Shown here one piece after another: positions 1 through 5,890 of a DNA stretch of 6,053 nt. Position 1 is the stretch's first letter, and every line of letters begins with the position of its first letter. The stretch comes from an uncultured Dialister sp. GTDB taxonomy: Bacteria > Bacillota > Negativicutes > Veillonellales > Dialisteraceae. The notes beneath the pieces are model-generated. The model worked only from the letters and a program-made list of their open reading frames with translations. It was not told where the DNA came from and made no database searches. The position numbers were made by a program, and so were the translations under genes. The stretch spans positions 1 through 6,053 of the forward strand of contig NZ_UQKJ01000111.1 of the NCBI RefSeq assembly GCF_900541605.1. Direction: 5' to 3'.

Positions 1-22
1 CCTCCCCCATAGATGGGGGAGG
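1..22. repeat. Perfect inverted repeat (hairpin) at the window edge
   Basis: The first 22 bases form a perfect inverted repeat: CCTCCCCCAT pairs with ATGGGGGAGG around a 2-base centre, realistically an 8-bp G/C stem with loop ATAGAT. No T-run follows on the plus strand (the next bases are TTAAGG). A terminator reading leftward cannot be judged because its tail would lie outside the window. It could be the end of an upstream transcription unit or a dispersed intergenic palindrome. The structure is certain; the role is not known. Confidence 0.6.
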
Positions 23-51
23 TTAAGGCTAGCCTGCGGCGCAGTCGACAG

Positions 52-104
52 TCAGGGAAACACTGATTAAATCTGACTCTGCGAATCAATCAGCGTTTTC
101 CTGA
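52..104. repeat. Long imperfect inverted repeat within copy A
   Basis: Bases 52-68 (TCAGGGAAACACTGATT) can pair with 88-104 (AATCAGCGTTTTCCTGA). This gives a 17-bp stem with one G-U wobble and one A-C mismatch, around a 19-base loop. No T-run follows, so it does not look like an intrinsic terminator. It is part of the dispersed element described for 35-310 and may be an RNA structure or a recombination/transposition end. Function unknown. Confidence 0.5.
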
Positions 105-209
105 TCCCCGTCCTCTCGGACTCGATCTCCCTTGTCCGACAGGCCTATCTGACTCAATGTGCAAAGGCCCCATCCATCCGCACGACCCTGCCGCGGAGCG
201 CCCACAACT

Positions 210-236
210 CGGTGAACAGGCGCAGAGCGTTCACCG
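210..236. repeat. 8-bp perfect hairpin in the upstream intergenic region
   Basis: CGGTGAAC (210-217) is exactly complementary to GTTCACCG (229-236) across an 11-base loop. It lies inside copy A of the intergenic repeat, has no T-run, and sits about 170 bases before the prpC promoter. Copy B has no equally clear counterpart, although both copies carry ACCGG nearby. Role unknown. Confidence 0.4.
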
Positions 237-406
237 GCTGCCATTAGACCTATCCCTGCCTATGGGGGATACTCTTCTATACCTCTCCTCAGCCACTTTC
301 CCATTCCATTTCTCTCCATTTTGGGGTCATCCAACAAAAAGTCCCTATTTCATAGAAGTCTTTCCCCACTTTAAACAGAAAAATGCCCATTTACAGGGCG
401 CTAAAA

Positions 407-435
407 TTGACTATCCCCCCTGATAATGATAGTAT
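407..435 (+). promoter_or_regulatory. Probable sigma-A-type promoter of the prpC operon
   Basis: TTGACT at 407-412 is a 5/6 match to the -35 consensus. Seventeen bases later TAGTAT (430-435) gives a 4/6 match to the -10 box, and it is preceded by TGA at 427-429, an extended -10 TGn. Transcription would begin near 442, leaving a leader of about 75 bases before the preferred prpC start at 518. TATAAA at 433-438 is an alternative -10, but with a 20-base spacer. Inferred from sequence only. Confidence 0.55.
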
Positions 436-517
436 AAAATTATTGGGATAAGTTAAGGTTTATCATACTCCGATGATTGACGGAGCATGGAGTTGTTTCT
501 TTTACGGAAAGACTTAT

Positions 518-1252
518 ATGATACTGACTTATGGAGATTCGAAACGGGGCCTTGTGCGCAAGGCCAATGAAGATGCCATCAGCATGAAGGTGGATCACCT
601 TTTCCTCCTGGCCGACGGCATGGGAGGATACGACGGCGGACAGGTGGCGAGTTCCCTGGCTGTGGAAAGCGGGGGACGCTATTTTTCCTCCCTTCCTCCG
701 GAGAAGGCTTTTTCCGAGGAGGGGCTGAAGGAAGCCTTCTGTGCTGCGAACCGGGCCATTCTTGCGGAGAAGAGAGATTCCCCGGCCCTCCAGTCCATGG
801 GGACCACCATGGTGGGCGCCGCCATTTCCGGGGACCATCTGTACTGGGCCCACGTGGGGGACAGCCGGCTCTACCGGTATGATGGCGGAGAACTGACCCA
901 GGTCACCACGGACCATTCCTTTGTGATGGAACTGGTGAGCGAGGGAAAGCTCACGAAGGAAGAAATGCGCCGGCATCCCCGGAAGAACGAAATCACCCGG
1001 GCCGTGGGCATCGATGAAAATATGAAAGTGGATACCGGGTCCATGACCCTCGCCGATGGGACTCTGATTCTCATCTGCTCCGACGGCGTGTCGGGCATGG
1101 TGGAGGACGATGAGCTCTGCCGGCTGATTTCCGAAAATCCCCGGAAAACACAGGAAGACCTGAAGGCCCTGGACCGCAGCATCATGGAAAAGGTCTATGA
1201 AGCAGGGGCCCGGGACAATGCCTCGTTACTTTTGATTCAATTTTGGAACTGA
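518..1252 (+). CDS. prpC: PP2C-family serine/threonine protein phosphatase (PrpC/Stp)
   Basis: The product is a cytoplasmic metal-dependent phosphatase that removes phosphate from Ser/Thr residues, typically reversing the action of PrkC encoded next door. The 244-aa product shows the PP2C motifs in order: NED (17-19), ADGMGG (32-37) with metal ligand Asp33, MGTTMVGA (94-101), HVGDSR (112-117), DHS (132-134), TRAVG (160-164), CSDG (187-190) with Asp189, and RDN (232-234) with Asp233. All expected metal-binding aspartates are present and the length is normal for the family. An upstream in-frame ATG at 473 would add 15 residues. I prefer 518 because MILTYGDSKRG matches the usual family N-terminus and GGAAAG lies 6 bases before it, whereas 473 has only a weak AAGG 14 bases away. 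It is first in the operon, with prkC 12 bases downstream. Confidence 0.93.
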   Translation: MILTYGDSKRGLVRKANEDAISMKVDHLFLLADGMGGYDGGQVASSLAVESGGRYFSSLPPEKAFSEEGLKEAFCAANRAILAEKRDSPALQSMGTTMVGAAISGDHLYWAHVGDSRLYRYDGGELTQVTTDHSFVMELVSEGKLTKEEMRRHPRKNEITRAVGIDENMKVDTGSMTLADGTLILICSDGVSGMVEDDELCRLISENPRKTQEDLKALDRSIMEKVYEAGARDNASLLLIQFWN

Positions 1253-1264
1253 GTGGAGTGAAAT

Positions 1265-3124
1265 ATGCCAGGTAAAATTCTTGATGAACGTTATGAACTG
1301 ATGGAAAAAATCGGTTCAGGCGGCATGGCCGATGTGTACAAGGCCAAGGATATCCTGCTCGACCGGATTGTGGCTGTTAAAATTCTGCACAGCAATTTCG
1401 CAGAGGACAATGACTTCATTGTCCGGTTCCGCCATGAAGCCCAGTCCGCCGGAAAGCTGACCCATCCCAATATCGTAGGCATCTACGACGTGGGATGCGA
1501 CGGGGATATCCACTACATCGTCATGGAGTATGTGGAAGGGGAGACCCTGAAGCAGTACATCGACAGCCATCCCCATATTCCCATTGATACGGCCGTACGG
1601 ATTGCCATAGAAATCGGCTACGCCCTGGAAGACGCCCATGCCAATGGCATCATCCACTGCGATATCAAACCCCACAACGTGCTTCTCACAAAGACGGGAA
1701 AGGTGAAGGTCACGGACTTCGGCATTGCCCGGGCCATCAATTCCTCCACCGTCATCGATAAGGAATCGATCCTGGGTTCCGTCCATTACCTGTCACCGGA
1801 ACAGGCAGCGGGGGACAAGATCACCGAAAAGACGGATATCTATTCCCTGGGCATCGTGCTCTATGAAATGCTGACCCACCATCTGCCCTTCGAAGGGGAG
1901 ACGGCGGTGTCCATTGCCCTCCAGCACATGCAGGGCGATATTCCCCGGCCCACGAAGTACAACCCTGCCATTTCTCCCATGCTGGAAGAATGCCTCCTCA
2001 CGGCCCTCCAGAAGGACCCGGACAAGCGGTACGACAGCGTTTCCGATTTCATTTCGGAACTGAAAATCGCCCAGGGCTTTACCACCACCATCTATAAACC
2101 CGCTTCCCACGATTTCACCGCCATGACCCGGCCCATTCCCCAGAAGGAAGTGCGCCGTCATAAGGCAAAGAAGGAAAGCAAATTTACCAATTTCATCACG
2201 AACCTGCCCCAGAAGTACATCTGGATCGGCATGGCCGTCCTTTTCATCCTCTGCTTTGCCTGGGCCTTCTTCAGCTTCGGCAATTTCTGGAGCTCCGAGA
2301 ACATTACGGTCCCCAACGTAGTCGGGAAACCGGTGGAAGTGGCAGAAACTACCCTGAAGAAAGCAAACCTCAAGGTATCGGTGGATGAAATCGCCAGCGA
2401 CGACGTGCCGGCGGGCCAGGTCATTTCCCAGACCCCCGCAGCCGGGACAAACGTAAAGGCAAAGCGCATTATCCACCTCACCGTCAGCAAGGGGGGCTCC
2501 GCCATGCTTATCCCTGACCTGAAGGGCCTCACCCTGGAACAGGCCAAGGAACGGTTGGACAAACTGGGACTCACCCTGGGAGCCGTGGAGAACGGGAACG
2601 ATCCCGATAAACCATCCAATGTGATTATCTCCCAGAGCCCGGACTCCGGCTCCAAAGCCACCAAGGGCACCCGGGTGAATATCGTCATCAATATGAAACA
2701 GAAGACCAGCGTGCCGAACGTCATCGGTATGTCCCTCTCCGATGCAAGGAATGCCCTCCTTTCGAAGAAGCTCTCCGTAGGCACCATCAATTCCACCGAC
2801 GGTACCTCTGCCGATGACTCCAGCGCCGTTGTCATTGCCCAGGATCCGGCAGGCGGAGAATCCACGTCCTCCGATGTGGTGAACCTGACCATCGGCGGCA
2901 AGAAGAAAGCCCAGACAAAGACCGGCACTGTGAATATCTCCATCCCCAAGGGCGGCAATTCCCGGCAGGTGGAAATCTACGTCACCGATGACAACGGAAA
3001 ACATACGGCCTACAGCGCGAAAGCAGCGCCGGGCACCACCGTCAGCAAAGACGTTTCCGGCACCGGCAATGTCCACGTACAGGTGGTCATCGACGGATCC
3101 GTAGTCCAGGACCGGGAGCTCTGA
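1265..3124 (+). CDS. prkC: PASTA-domain serine/threonine protein kinase (PrkC/Stk1-like)
   Basis: This is a membrane kinase that couples cell-wall/muropeptide sensing to phosphorylation of cytoplasmic proteins. Kinase domain, residues about 10-270: glycine loop GSGGMA (17-22), VAVK with Lys39, alpha-C Glu58, catalytic loop HCDIKPHN (131-138) with Asp133, Lys135 and Asn138, DFG (151-153), and SPE (177-179). A basic juxtamembrane stretch (297-307) precedes one membrane segment at about 318-337. Outside lie three PASTA repeats (about 346-409, 413-477, 481-544), a Lys-rich linker (GGKKKAQTKTG), and a C-terminal beta-rich domain of about 65 residues (553-619). The HRD arginine is replaced by Cys132, so this is formally a non-RD kinase, while all strictly catalytic residues are kept. 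The start is supported by GGAG 6 bases before the ATG. RsgA, encoded 3 bases downstream, is a known substrate type for PrkC kinases in Bacillus; here that is inference. Confidence 0.95.
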   Translation: MPGKILDERYELMEKIGSGGMADVYKAKDILLDRIVAVKILHSNFAEDNDFIVRFRHEAQSAGKLTHPNIVGIYDVGCDGDIHYIVMEYVEGETLKQYIDSHPHIPIDTAVRIAIEIGYALEDAHANGIIHCDIKPHNVLLTKTGKVKVTDFGIARAINSSTVIDKESILGSVHYLSPEQAAGDKITEKTDIYSLGIVLYEMLTHHLPFEGETAVSIALQHMQGDIPRPTKYNPAISPMLEECLLTALQKDPDKRYDSVSDFISELKIAQGFTTTIYKPASHDFTAMTRPIPQKEVRRHKAKKESKFTNFITNLPQKYIWIGMAVLFILCFAWAFFSFGNFWSSENITVPNVVGKPVEVAETTLKKANLKVSVDEIASDDVPAGQVISQTPAAGTNVKAKRIIHLTVSKGGSAMLIPDLKGLTLEQAKERLDKLGLTLGAVENGNDPDKPSNVIISQSPDSGSKATKGTRVNIVINMKQKTSVPNVIGMSLSDARNALLSKKLSVGTINSTDGTSADDSSAVVIAQDPAGGESTSSDVVNLTIGGKKKAQTKTGTVNISIPKGGNSRQVEIYVTDDNGKHTAYSAKAAPGTTVSKDVSGTGNVHVQVVIDGSVVQDREL

Positions 3125-3127
3125 CCT

Positions 3128-3997
3128 ATGAAGGGTAAAATCCTGAAAAACCAGAATGGCTACTTCACCATTTACAGGGAAGGGGGTTCCCTTTCCCTCT
3201 GCCGTTCCCGGGGCAGCCTGAAACGGAAGACGAATATCCTTGTGGGGGACGATGTGGAATTTGAGACGGGGAAGGGCAGCGAAGCTGTCATTACCCACGT
3301 GTATCCCCGGAAAAATTCCCTCCACCGGCCTCCCTCTGCTAATATCGACCAGATCGTCCTGGTCTCCGCCATCAGGACTCCCGATTTCAACCGGTTCCTC
3401 CTGGATAAAATGGTGGTCCTCGCCGAAGCGGCGGACATCGAGCCGGTGGTGGTCATCAGCAAGGCGGACCTGGCAGAAGAAGCAGCAGCGGAAGCCGCCG
3501 CCTACTACCGGAAGGCAGGATACCAGGCCTTTGCCACATCCCTCGTAAAGAACGAAGGCATAGACCTTCTGGAAGACTCCCTGAAAGGCCCCGTAGTCTC
3601 CTTCTCCGGCCCCTCGGGAGCCGGGAAATCGAGCCTTCTGAACCGGATTCTGGGGAAATCCCATTTCCTTTCCGGCGAAGTGAGCCGGCAGACAGGCCGC
3701 GGAAAGACAACCACCCGCCATGCGGAGCTGGTACTCTGTGATAAGGGATACTTTGTCATGGATACGCCGGGGTATACGTACCTGGAACTCACAGACCTGG
3801 ACCCCTCCGATATATCCTGCCTTTTCAAAGATTTCCGCCCCTTCCTGGGACAGTGCCGCTTCAACAACTGCATCCATGACCGGGAACCGGACTGCGCCGT
3901 CCGGCAGGCGGTGGAAGAGGGGAAGATCCAGAAAGGCCGCTACGAATCGTACAAACAGATCTTAGAAGAATTGAAGTCCGGCGACTTCAGGAGGTAA
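3128..3997 (+). CDS. rsgA: Small ribosomal subunit biogenesis GTPase RsgA (YloQ/CpgA)
   Basis: RsgA is a cytoplasmic GTPase that acts in late 30S maturation, with GTP hydrolysis stimulated by the ribosome. The 289-aa product has the family's circularly permuted order: an N-terminal OB fold (about 1-65), then G4-like ISKADL (110-115), G1 GPSGAGKS (161-168), G2 in GRGKTTTRH (190-198), G3 DTPG (212-215), and a C-terminal zinc knuckle with Cys243, Cys248, His250 and Cys256. The first position of the G4 NKxD motif is Ser, a position that also varies in other RsgA proteins. The gene starts 3 bases after the prkC stop, with GGGAG at 3114-3118 inside the prkC end, so translational coupling is likely. 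Its last two codons, AGG AGG, form the ribosome binding site of rpe. Confidence 0.95.
   Translation: MKGKILKNQNGYFTIYREGGSLSLCRSRGSLKRKTNILVGDDVEFETGKGSEAVITHVYPRKNSLHRPPSANIDQIVLVSAIRTPDFNRFLLDKMVVLAEAADIEPVVVISKADLAEEAAAEAAAYYRKAGYQAFATSLVKNEGIDLLEDSLKGPVVSFSGPSGAGKSSLLNRILGKSHFLSGEVSRQTGRGKTTTRHAELVLCDKGYFVMDTPGYTYLELTDLDPSDISCLFKDFRPFLGQCRFNNCIHDREPDCAVRQAVEEGKIQKGRYESYKQILEELKSGDFRR
3989..3994 (+). promoter_or_regulatory. rpe ribosome binding site embedded in the rsgA C-terminus
   Basis: A perfect AGGAGG sits 5 bases before the rpe ATG at 4000. The same six bases encode the last two RsgA residues, Arg288-Arg289, directly before the TAA stop. This fixes the rpe start and implies that ribosomes finishing rsgA pass over the rpe initiation site. 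Confidence 0.85.
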
Positions 3998-3999
3998 CC

Positions 4000-4641
4000 A
4001 TGAAAATAGCACCATCATTACTGGCTTCTGATTTCTCAAACCTCGCATCGGAACTGCAGGACATCGAAAAGGGCGGCGCCGACTACGTCCACCTGGACGT
4101 CATGGACGGCCATTTCGTGCCGAACCTGTCCTTCGGTGTCCCCGTCATTTCCTCCCTGAGGAAACGGACATCCCTGCCCTTTGACGTGCACCTCATGACC
4201 TACCACCCCGAAGCCTACCTGGAGGGCCTCGAAGCCTGCCACACCCATATGGTGTCCTTCCACGTGGAAGCCGTACCCCATGTGGACCAGATGATTCACA
4301 ATATCCAGGACCGGGGCATGAAAGCAGGCATTGCCCTGAATCCCGGCACCTCCCTTTCCACCATCGACGAAATCCTTCCCATCATCGACTTCGTCCTCAT
4401 CATGTCCGTAAACCCCGGCTTCGGAGGACAGAAATTCATTCCCTACAGCCTTGATAAAATCGCAAGACTCTCCGCATCCATCCGGAAACTGGGCAAAGAT
4501 ATTCCCATCGAAGTGGATGGGGGAGTGAATAAAGACAACGCACCGCTCCTCAAAAAAGCGGGCGCCTCCATCCTGGTAGCGGGCTCCTCGGTTTTCGGAA
4601 AAGAAGACCGGGCAGCAGCCATCAAAGCGTTGAAAGTGTAA
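4000..4641 (+). CDS. rpe: Ribulose-phosphate 3-epimerase
   Basis: The enzyme interconverts D-ribulose 5-phosphate and D-xylulose 5-phosphate in the non-oxidative pentose phosphate pathway, in the cytoplasm. The 213-aa product is a full-length (beta/alpha)8 barrel. Visible motifs are APSLLASDF (4-12), VHLDVMDGHFVPN (30-42) carrying His31 and Asp33, FDVHLM (61-66) with His64, MSVNPGFGGQKF (135-146), EVDGG (171-175) with Asp173, and GSSVFG (195-200). His31, Asp33, His64 and Asp173 are the expected metal ligands, with Asp33 and Asp173 as the acid/base pair. It is last in the operon, 2 bases after rsgA, and an intrinsic terminator follows within 30 bases. No thiN-like gene follows, unlike the Bacillus order. 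Confidence 0.96.
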   Translation: MKIAPSLLASDFSNLASELQDIEKGGADYVHLDVMDGHFVPNLSFGVPVISSLRKRTSLPFDVHLMTYHPEAYLEGLEACHTHMVSFHVEAVPHVDQMIHNIQDRGMKAGIALNPGTSLSTIDEILPIIDFVLIMSVNPGFGGQKFIPYSLDKIARLSASIRKLGKDIPIEVDGGVNKDNAPLLKKAGASILVAGSSVFGKEDRAAAIKALKV

Positions 4642-4645
4642 GTAT

Positions 4646-4670
4646 AAAAAGCGGCGAATGCCGCTTTTTT
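4646..4670 (+). terminator. Intrinsic terminator after rpe, potentially bidirectional
   Basis: GCGGC (4651-4655) pairs with GCCGC (4660-4664) around a GAAT loop. It is followed by six T residues (4665-4670) and preceded by five A residues (4646-4650) that extend the stem. It begins 4 bases after the rpe stop and should end the prpC-prkC-rsgA-rpe transcript. Because of the A-run, the minus strand also ends in a T-run, so it could stop transcription from the right. Confidence 0.9.
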
Positions 4671-4675
4671 AGTGC

Positions 4676-4903
4676 TCATTTTATGGGGAAACCTGGCTGT
4701 CGACGGTCAGGAAGAAATCGTTGCTTTGCAGCTGATGCGATCAAGGCTCCTGATCCATCCGTTCGTATGACCAGCTGACCGGTCCAATGCCGCAGGCAAT
4801 TGAGCCTTCCTGACAACTGGCGACCGGTAAATGGAACTTTCAGGTTCATAACATGGTCCGTGTACTCAATAATCTTTTCCCACCAATAATTGTCAAGCAT
4901 CAT
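4676..4903 (-). CDS. Doubtful small open reading frame inside intergenic repeat copy B
   Basis: A 75-codon minus-strand frame starts at an ATG at 4903 (a second ATG follows at 4900) and ends at 4676, just before the terminator at 4646-4670, whose minus-strand form also has a T-run. The peptide has a Trp-rich start (NYWWEKIIEY) and a basic C-terminus (PDRRQPGF), with no recognised domain, signal peptide or membrane segment. AGAAGGA overlaps the start region, but at only about 3 bases from the second ATG, which is poor spacing. The frame can be traced as broken, stop-ridden fragments in copy A at 35-310. It may be a small gene with a decayed relative, or simply an open frame in a non-coding repeat. 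I favour the latter slightly. Confidence 0.2.
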   Translation of the reverse strand: MMLDNYWWEKIIEYTDHVMNLKVPFTGRQLSGRLNCLRHWTGQLVIRTDGSGALIASAAKQRFLPDRRQPGFPIK

Positions 4904-4910
4904 TCCTTCT
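4691..4910 (-). repeat. Intergenic repeat, copy B
   Basis: This is the counterpart of the element at 35-310, shorter by roughly 70 bases between GTCGAC and the ATCCATCCG block (4753-4761). It has its own internal symmetry: GTCAGGAAG (4706-4714) is exactly complementary to CTTCCTGAC (4806-4814), GATCA/TGATC flank AGGCTCC at 4739-4755, and GACCGGTC (4777-4784) is a perfect palindrome. It fills most of the gap between the rpe terminator and the hslO promoter. Apart from the doubtful minus-strand frame, I see no gene in it. Confidence 0.45.
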
Positions 4911-4914
4911 GAAG

Positions 4915-4923
4915 TGTTACAAT
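4915..4923 (+). promoter_or_regulatory. Probable extended -10 promoter for hslO
   Basis: TGTTACAAT at 4915-4923 is an extended -10 element (TGn followed by TACAAT, 5/6 consensus). The best -35-like hexamer, TTGTCA (4890-4895), is 22 bases away, too far for a standard pair, so recognition would rest on the extended -10. Transcription would start near 4930, giving a leader of about 90 bases before hslO. The surrounding 4910-4955 stretch is AT-rich. Inferred. Confidence 0.4.
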
Positions 4924-5017
4924 AATAGAGTAGTTTGTATTGTATAAAGTATTTCGAAAGCACCGATTAAGGAATACCGGTTATCCATCCTTATACTACT
5001 GGAAAGGAAGAATACTG

Positions 5018-5890
5018 ATGAGCCATTTGAATCGCATACAGCATTATTTGAGTACCGAAGGCATTCGCATTACCTTTGCCGACGTCACGGATGCAGCGAA
5101 GGAGGCCCAGGAAATTCACCATCTGCCCTCCCTGTCTGCTGTGATCATGGGGAAGGTGATCAATGCGGCGGCCATCCTGGCCATGGATTTCAAAAACCAC
5201 GAAGGAGTGTCCCTGAAGTGGGTCACCAATTCTCCCATCGGCGTCATCCATGCGGACGCCTATGAAGGGCAGTACGTCCGGGGATTTCTCGAAAATCCGG
5301 ACGACGGTTCTGTGCCCTATTCCCCGGAGGTGGAGCCTTCCTATGTAAGCAATGAGGGGAAGCTCTTCGTCACCCGGTATTCGCTCCTGAAGCTGCCCTA
5401 TGTGTCGGCGGTGGACCTGAAGAAGGGGGATGTGGCGGCCTGCGTGTCGGACTACATCAATTCTTCAGACCAGACCCTGTCCTACGTGGGCATCGAAGGG
5501 AAGGTGGATGAAAAGGGACAGATCCTCCGCATGGCAGGCTTCATTGCCCAGCTCATGCCGGAGGGGGATGAGAAGCTCTTCCATGAACTCTTTAATGATC
5601 AGAAGAAATGGGACGTCTTCGAGGAGTCGGACCGGGAGGATTCCCTGGCAGGGCTCCTGAAGAAGGACAATTACGTTCTTTTGAGTGATGCTCCCATTTC
5701 CTTCCGCTGCACCTGCGGGGAGGACCGTATCAAGCACTCCCTCCAGGGACTGCCGAAGAAGGAGCAGGAAAGTCTCCTGGAAGATGACCATATCGAAATC
5801 GCCTGCCACTACTGCGGCAAGAAATATGAAATTTCAAGGGAAACACTGACCAAATGGTTTAATGAAGATAAAGGAGGAAATGTGCAATGA
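5018..5890 (+). CDS. hslO: Hsp33 family redox-regulated chaperone
   Basis: Hsp33 is a cytoplasmic holdase, activated when oxidative stress forms disulfides in its C-terminal zinc centre and releases zinc. The 290-aa product has the long N-terminal substrate-binding/dimer domain (about 1-225), including the family-typical AGFIAQLMPEGDE (173-185). The redox switch follows: CTC (Cys231, Cys233) and CHYC (Cys263, Cys266), the conserved CxC-CxxC zinc ligands. An in-frame ATG at 4940 would add 26 residues with no family resemblance. The ATG at 5018 gives the usual length and has AAGGAAG about 8 bases upstream, so I chose it. Being preceded by a terminator and a probable promoter, it likely starts a new transcription unit, joined by an ATGA overlap to the downstream phosphorylase gene. 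Confidence 0.95.
   Translation: MSHLNRIQHYLSTEGIRITFADVTDAAKEAQEIHHLPSLSAVIMGKVINAAAILAMDFKNHEGVSLKWVTNSPIGVIHADAYEGQYVRGFLENPDDGSVPYSPEVEPSYVSNEGKLFVTRYSLLKLPYVSAVDLKKGDVAACVSDYINSSDQTLSYVGIEGKVDEKGQILRMAGFIAQLMPEGDEKLFHELFNDQKKWDVFEESDREDSLAGLLKKDNYVLLSDAPISFRCTCGEDRIKHSLQGLPKKEQESLLEDDHIEIACHYCGKKYEISRETLTKWFNEDKGGNVQ

Larger units (their letters stand above)
35..310 (-). repeat. Intergenic repeat, copy A (degenerate)
   Basis: This stretch resembles the other large intergenic region (about 4691-4910) in the same orientation. Shared blocks are GTCGAC(A/G)GTCAGG at 44-56 versus 4699-4711, CCTGATCC at 100-107 versus 4749-4756, an ungapped 13/18 match at 169-186 versus 4754-4771 whose five differences are all transitions, and TACTC at 270-274 versus 4863-4867. 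The distance from the 18-nt block to the conserved minus-strand TGG codon is similar (127 versus 132 nt). Copy A carries about 70 extra bases between the first and third blocks. Read on the minus strand, pieces such as GMGKWLRRGIEEY and GRVVRMDGAFA echo copy B peptides but are split by stops and frame changes. The alignment was made by eye and the outer borders are approximate. Confidence 0.45.

Noticed and set aside
285..375. Purine-rich minus strand with repeated TGG(G/A), reminiscent of MraZ-type boxes
   Set aside because: The TGG starts are 10, 5 and 8 bases apart rather than regularly spaced, and no mraZ or cell-division gene lies next to it in the window.
157..423. Plus-strand 88-codon open frame upstream of prpC
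   Set aside because: There is no ribosome binding site before its ATG, the Pro/His-rich composition has no domain pattern, and it crosses both the intergenic repeat and the -35 box of the operon promoter.
473..517. Use of the upstream ATG at 473 as the prpC start
   Set aside because: It has only weak AAGG 14 bases upstream, and the added 15 residues are outside the normal PP2C N-terminus; 518 fits better.
440..976. Minus-strand 178-codon open frame over the start of prpC
   Set aside because: It is antisense to a clear PP2C gene, with no supporting signals; a shadow of codon bias.
1793..3877. A 694-codon open frame antisense to prkC and rsgA
   Set aside because: It is in exact register with the sense codons of both genes, which share a frame. 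It stays open simply because the sense genes avoid TTA, CTA and TCA codons here. It has no ribosome binding site or protein family features.
4940..5017. Use of the upstream ATG at 4940 as the hslO start
   Set aside because: There is no good ribosome binding site, it lies within about 20 bases of the probable -10 element, and the added 26 residues are not Hsp33-like.
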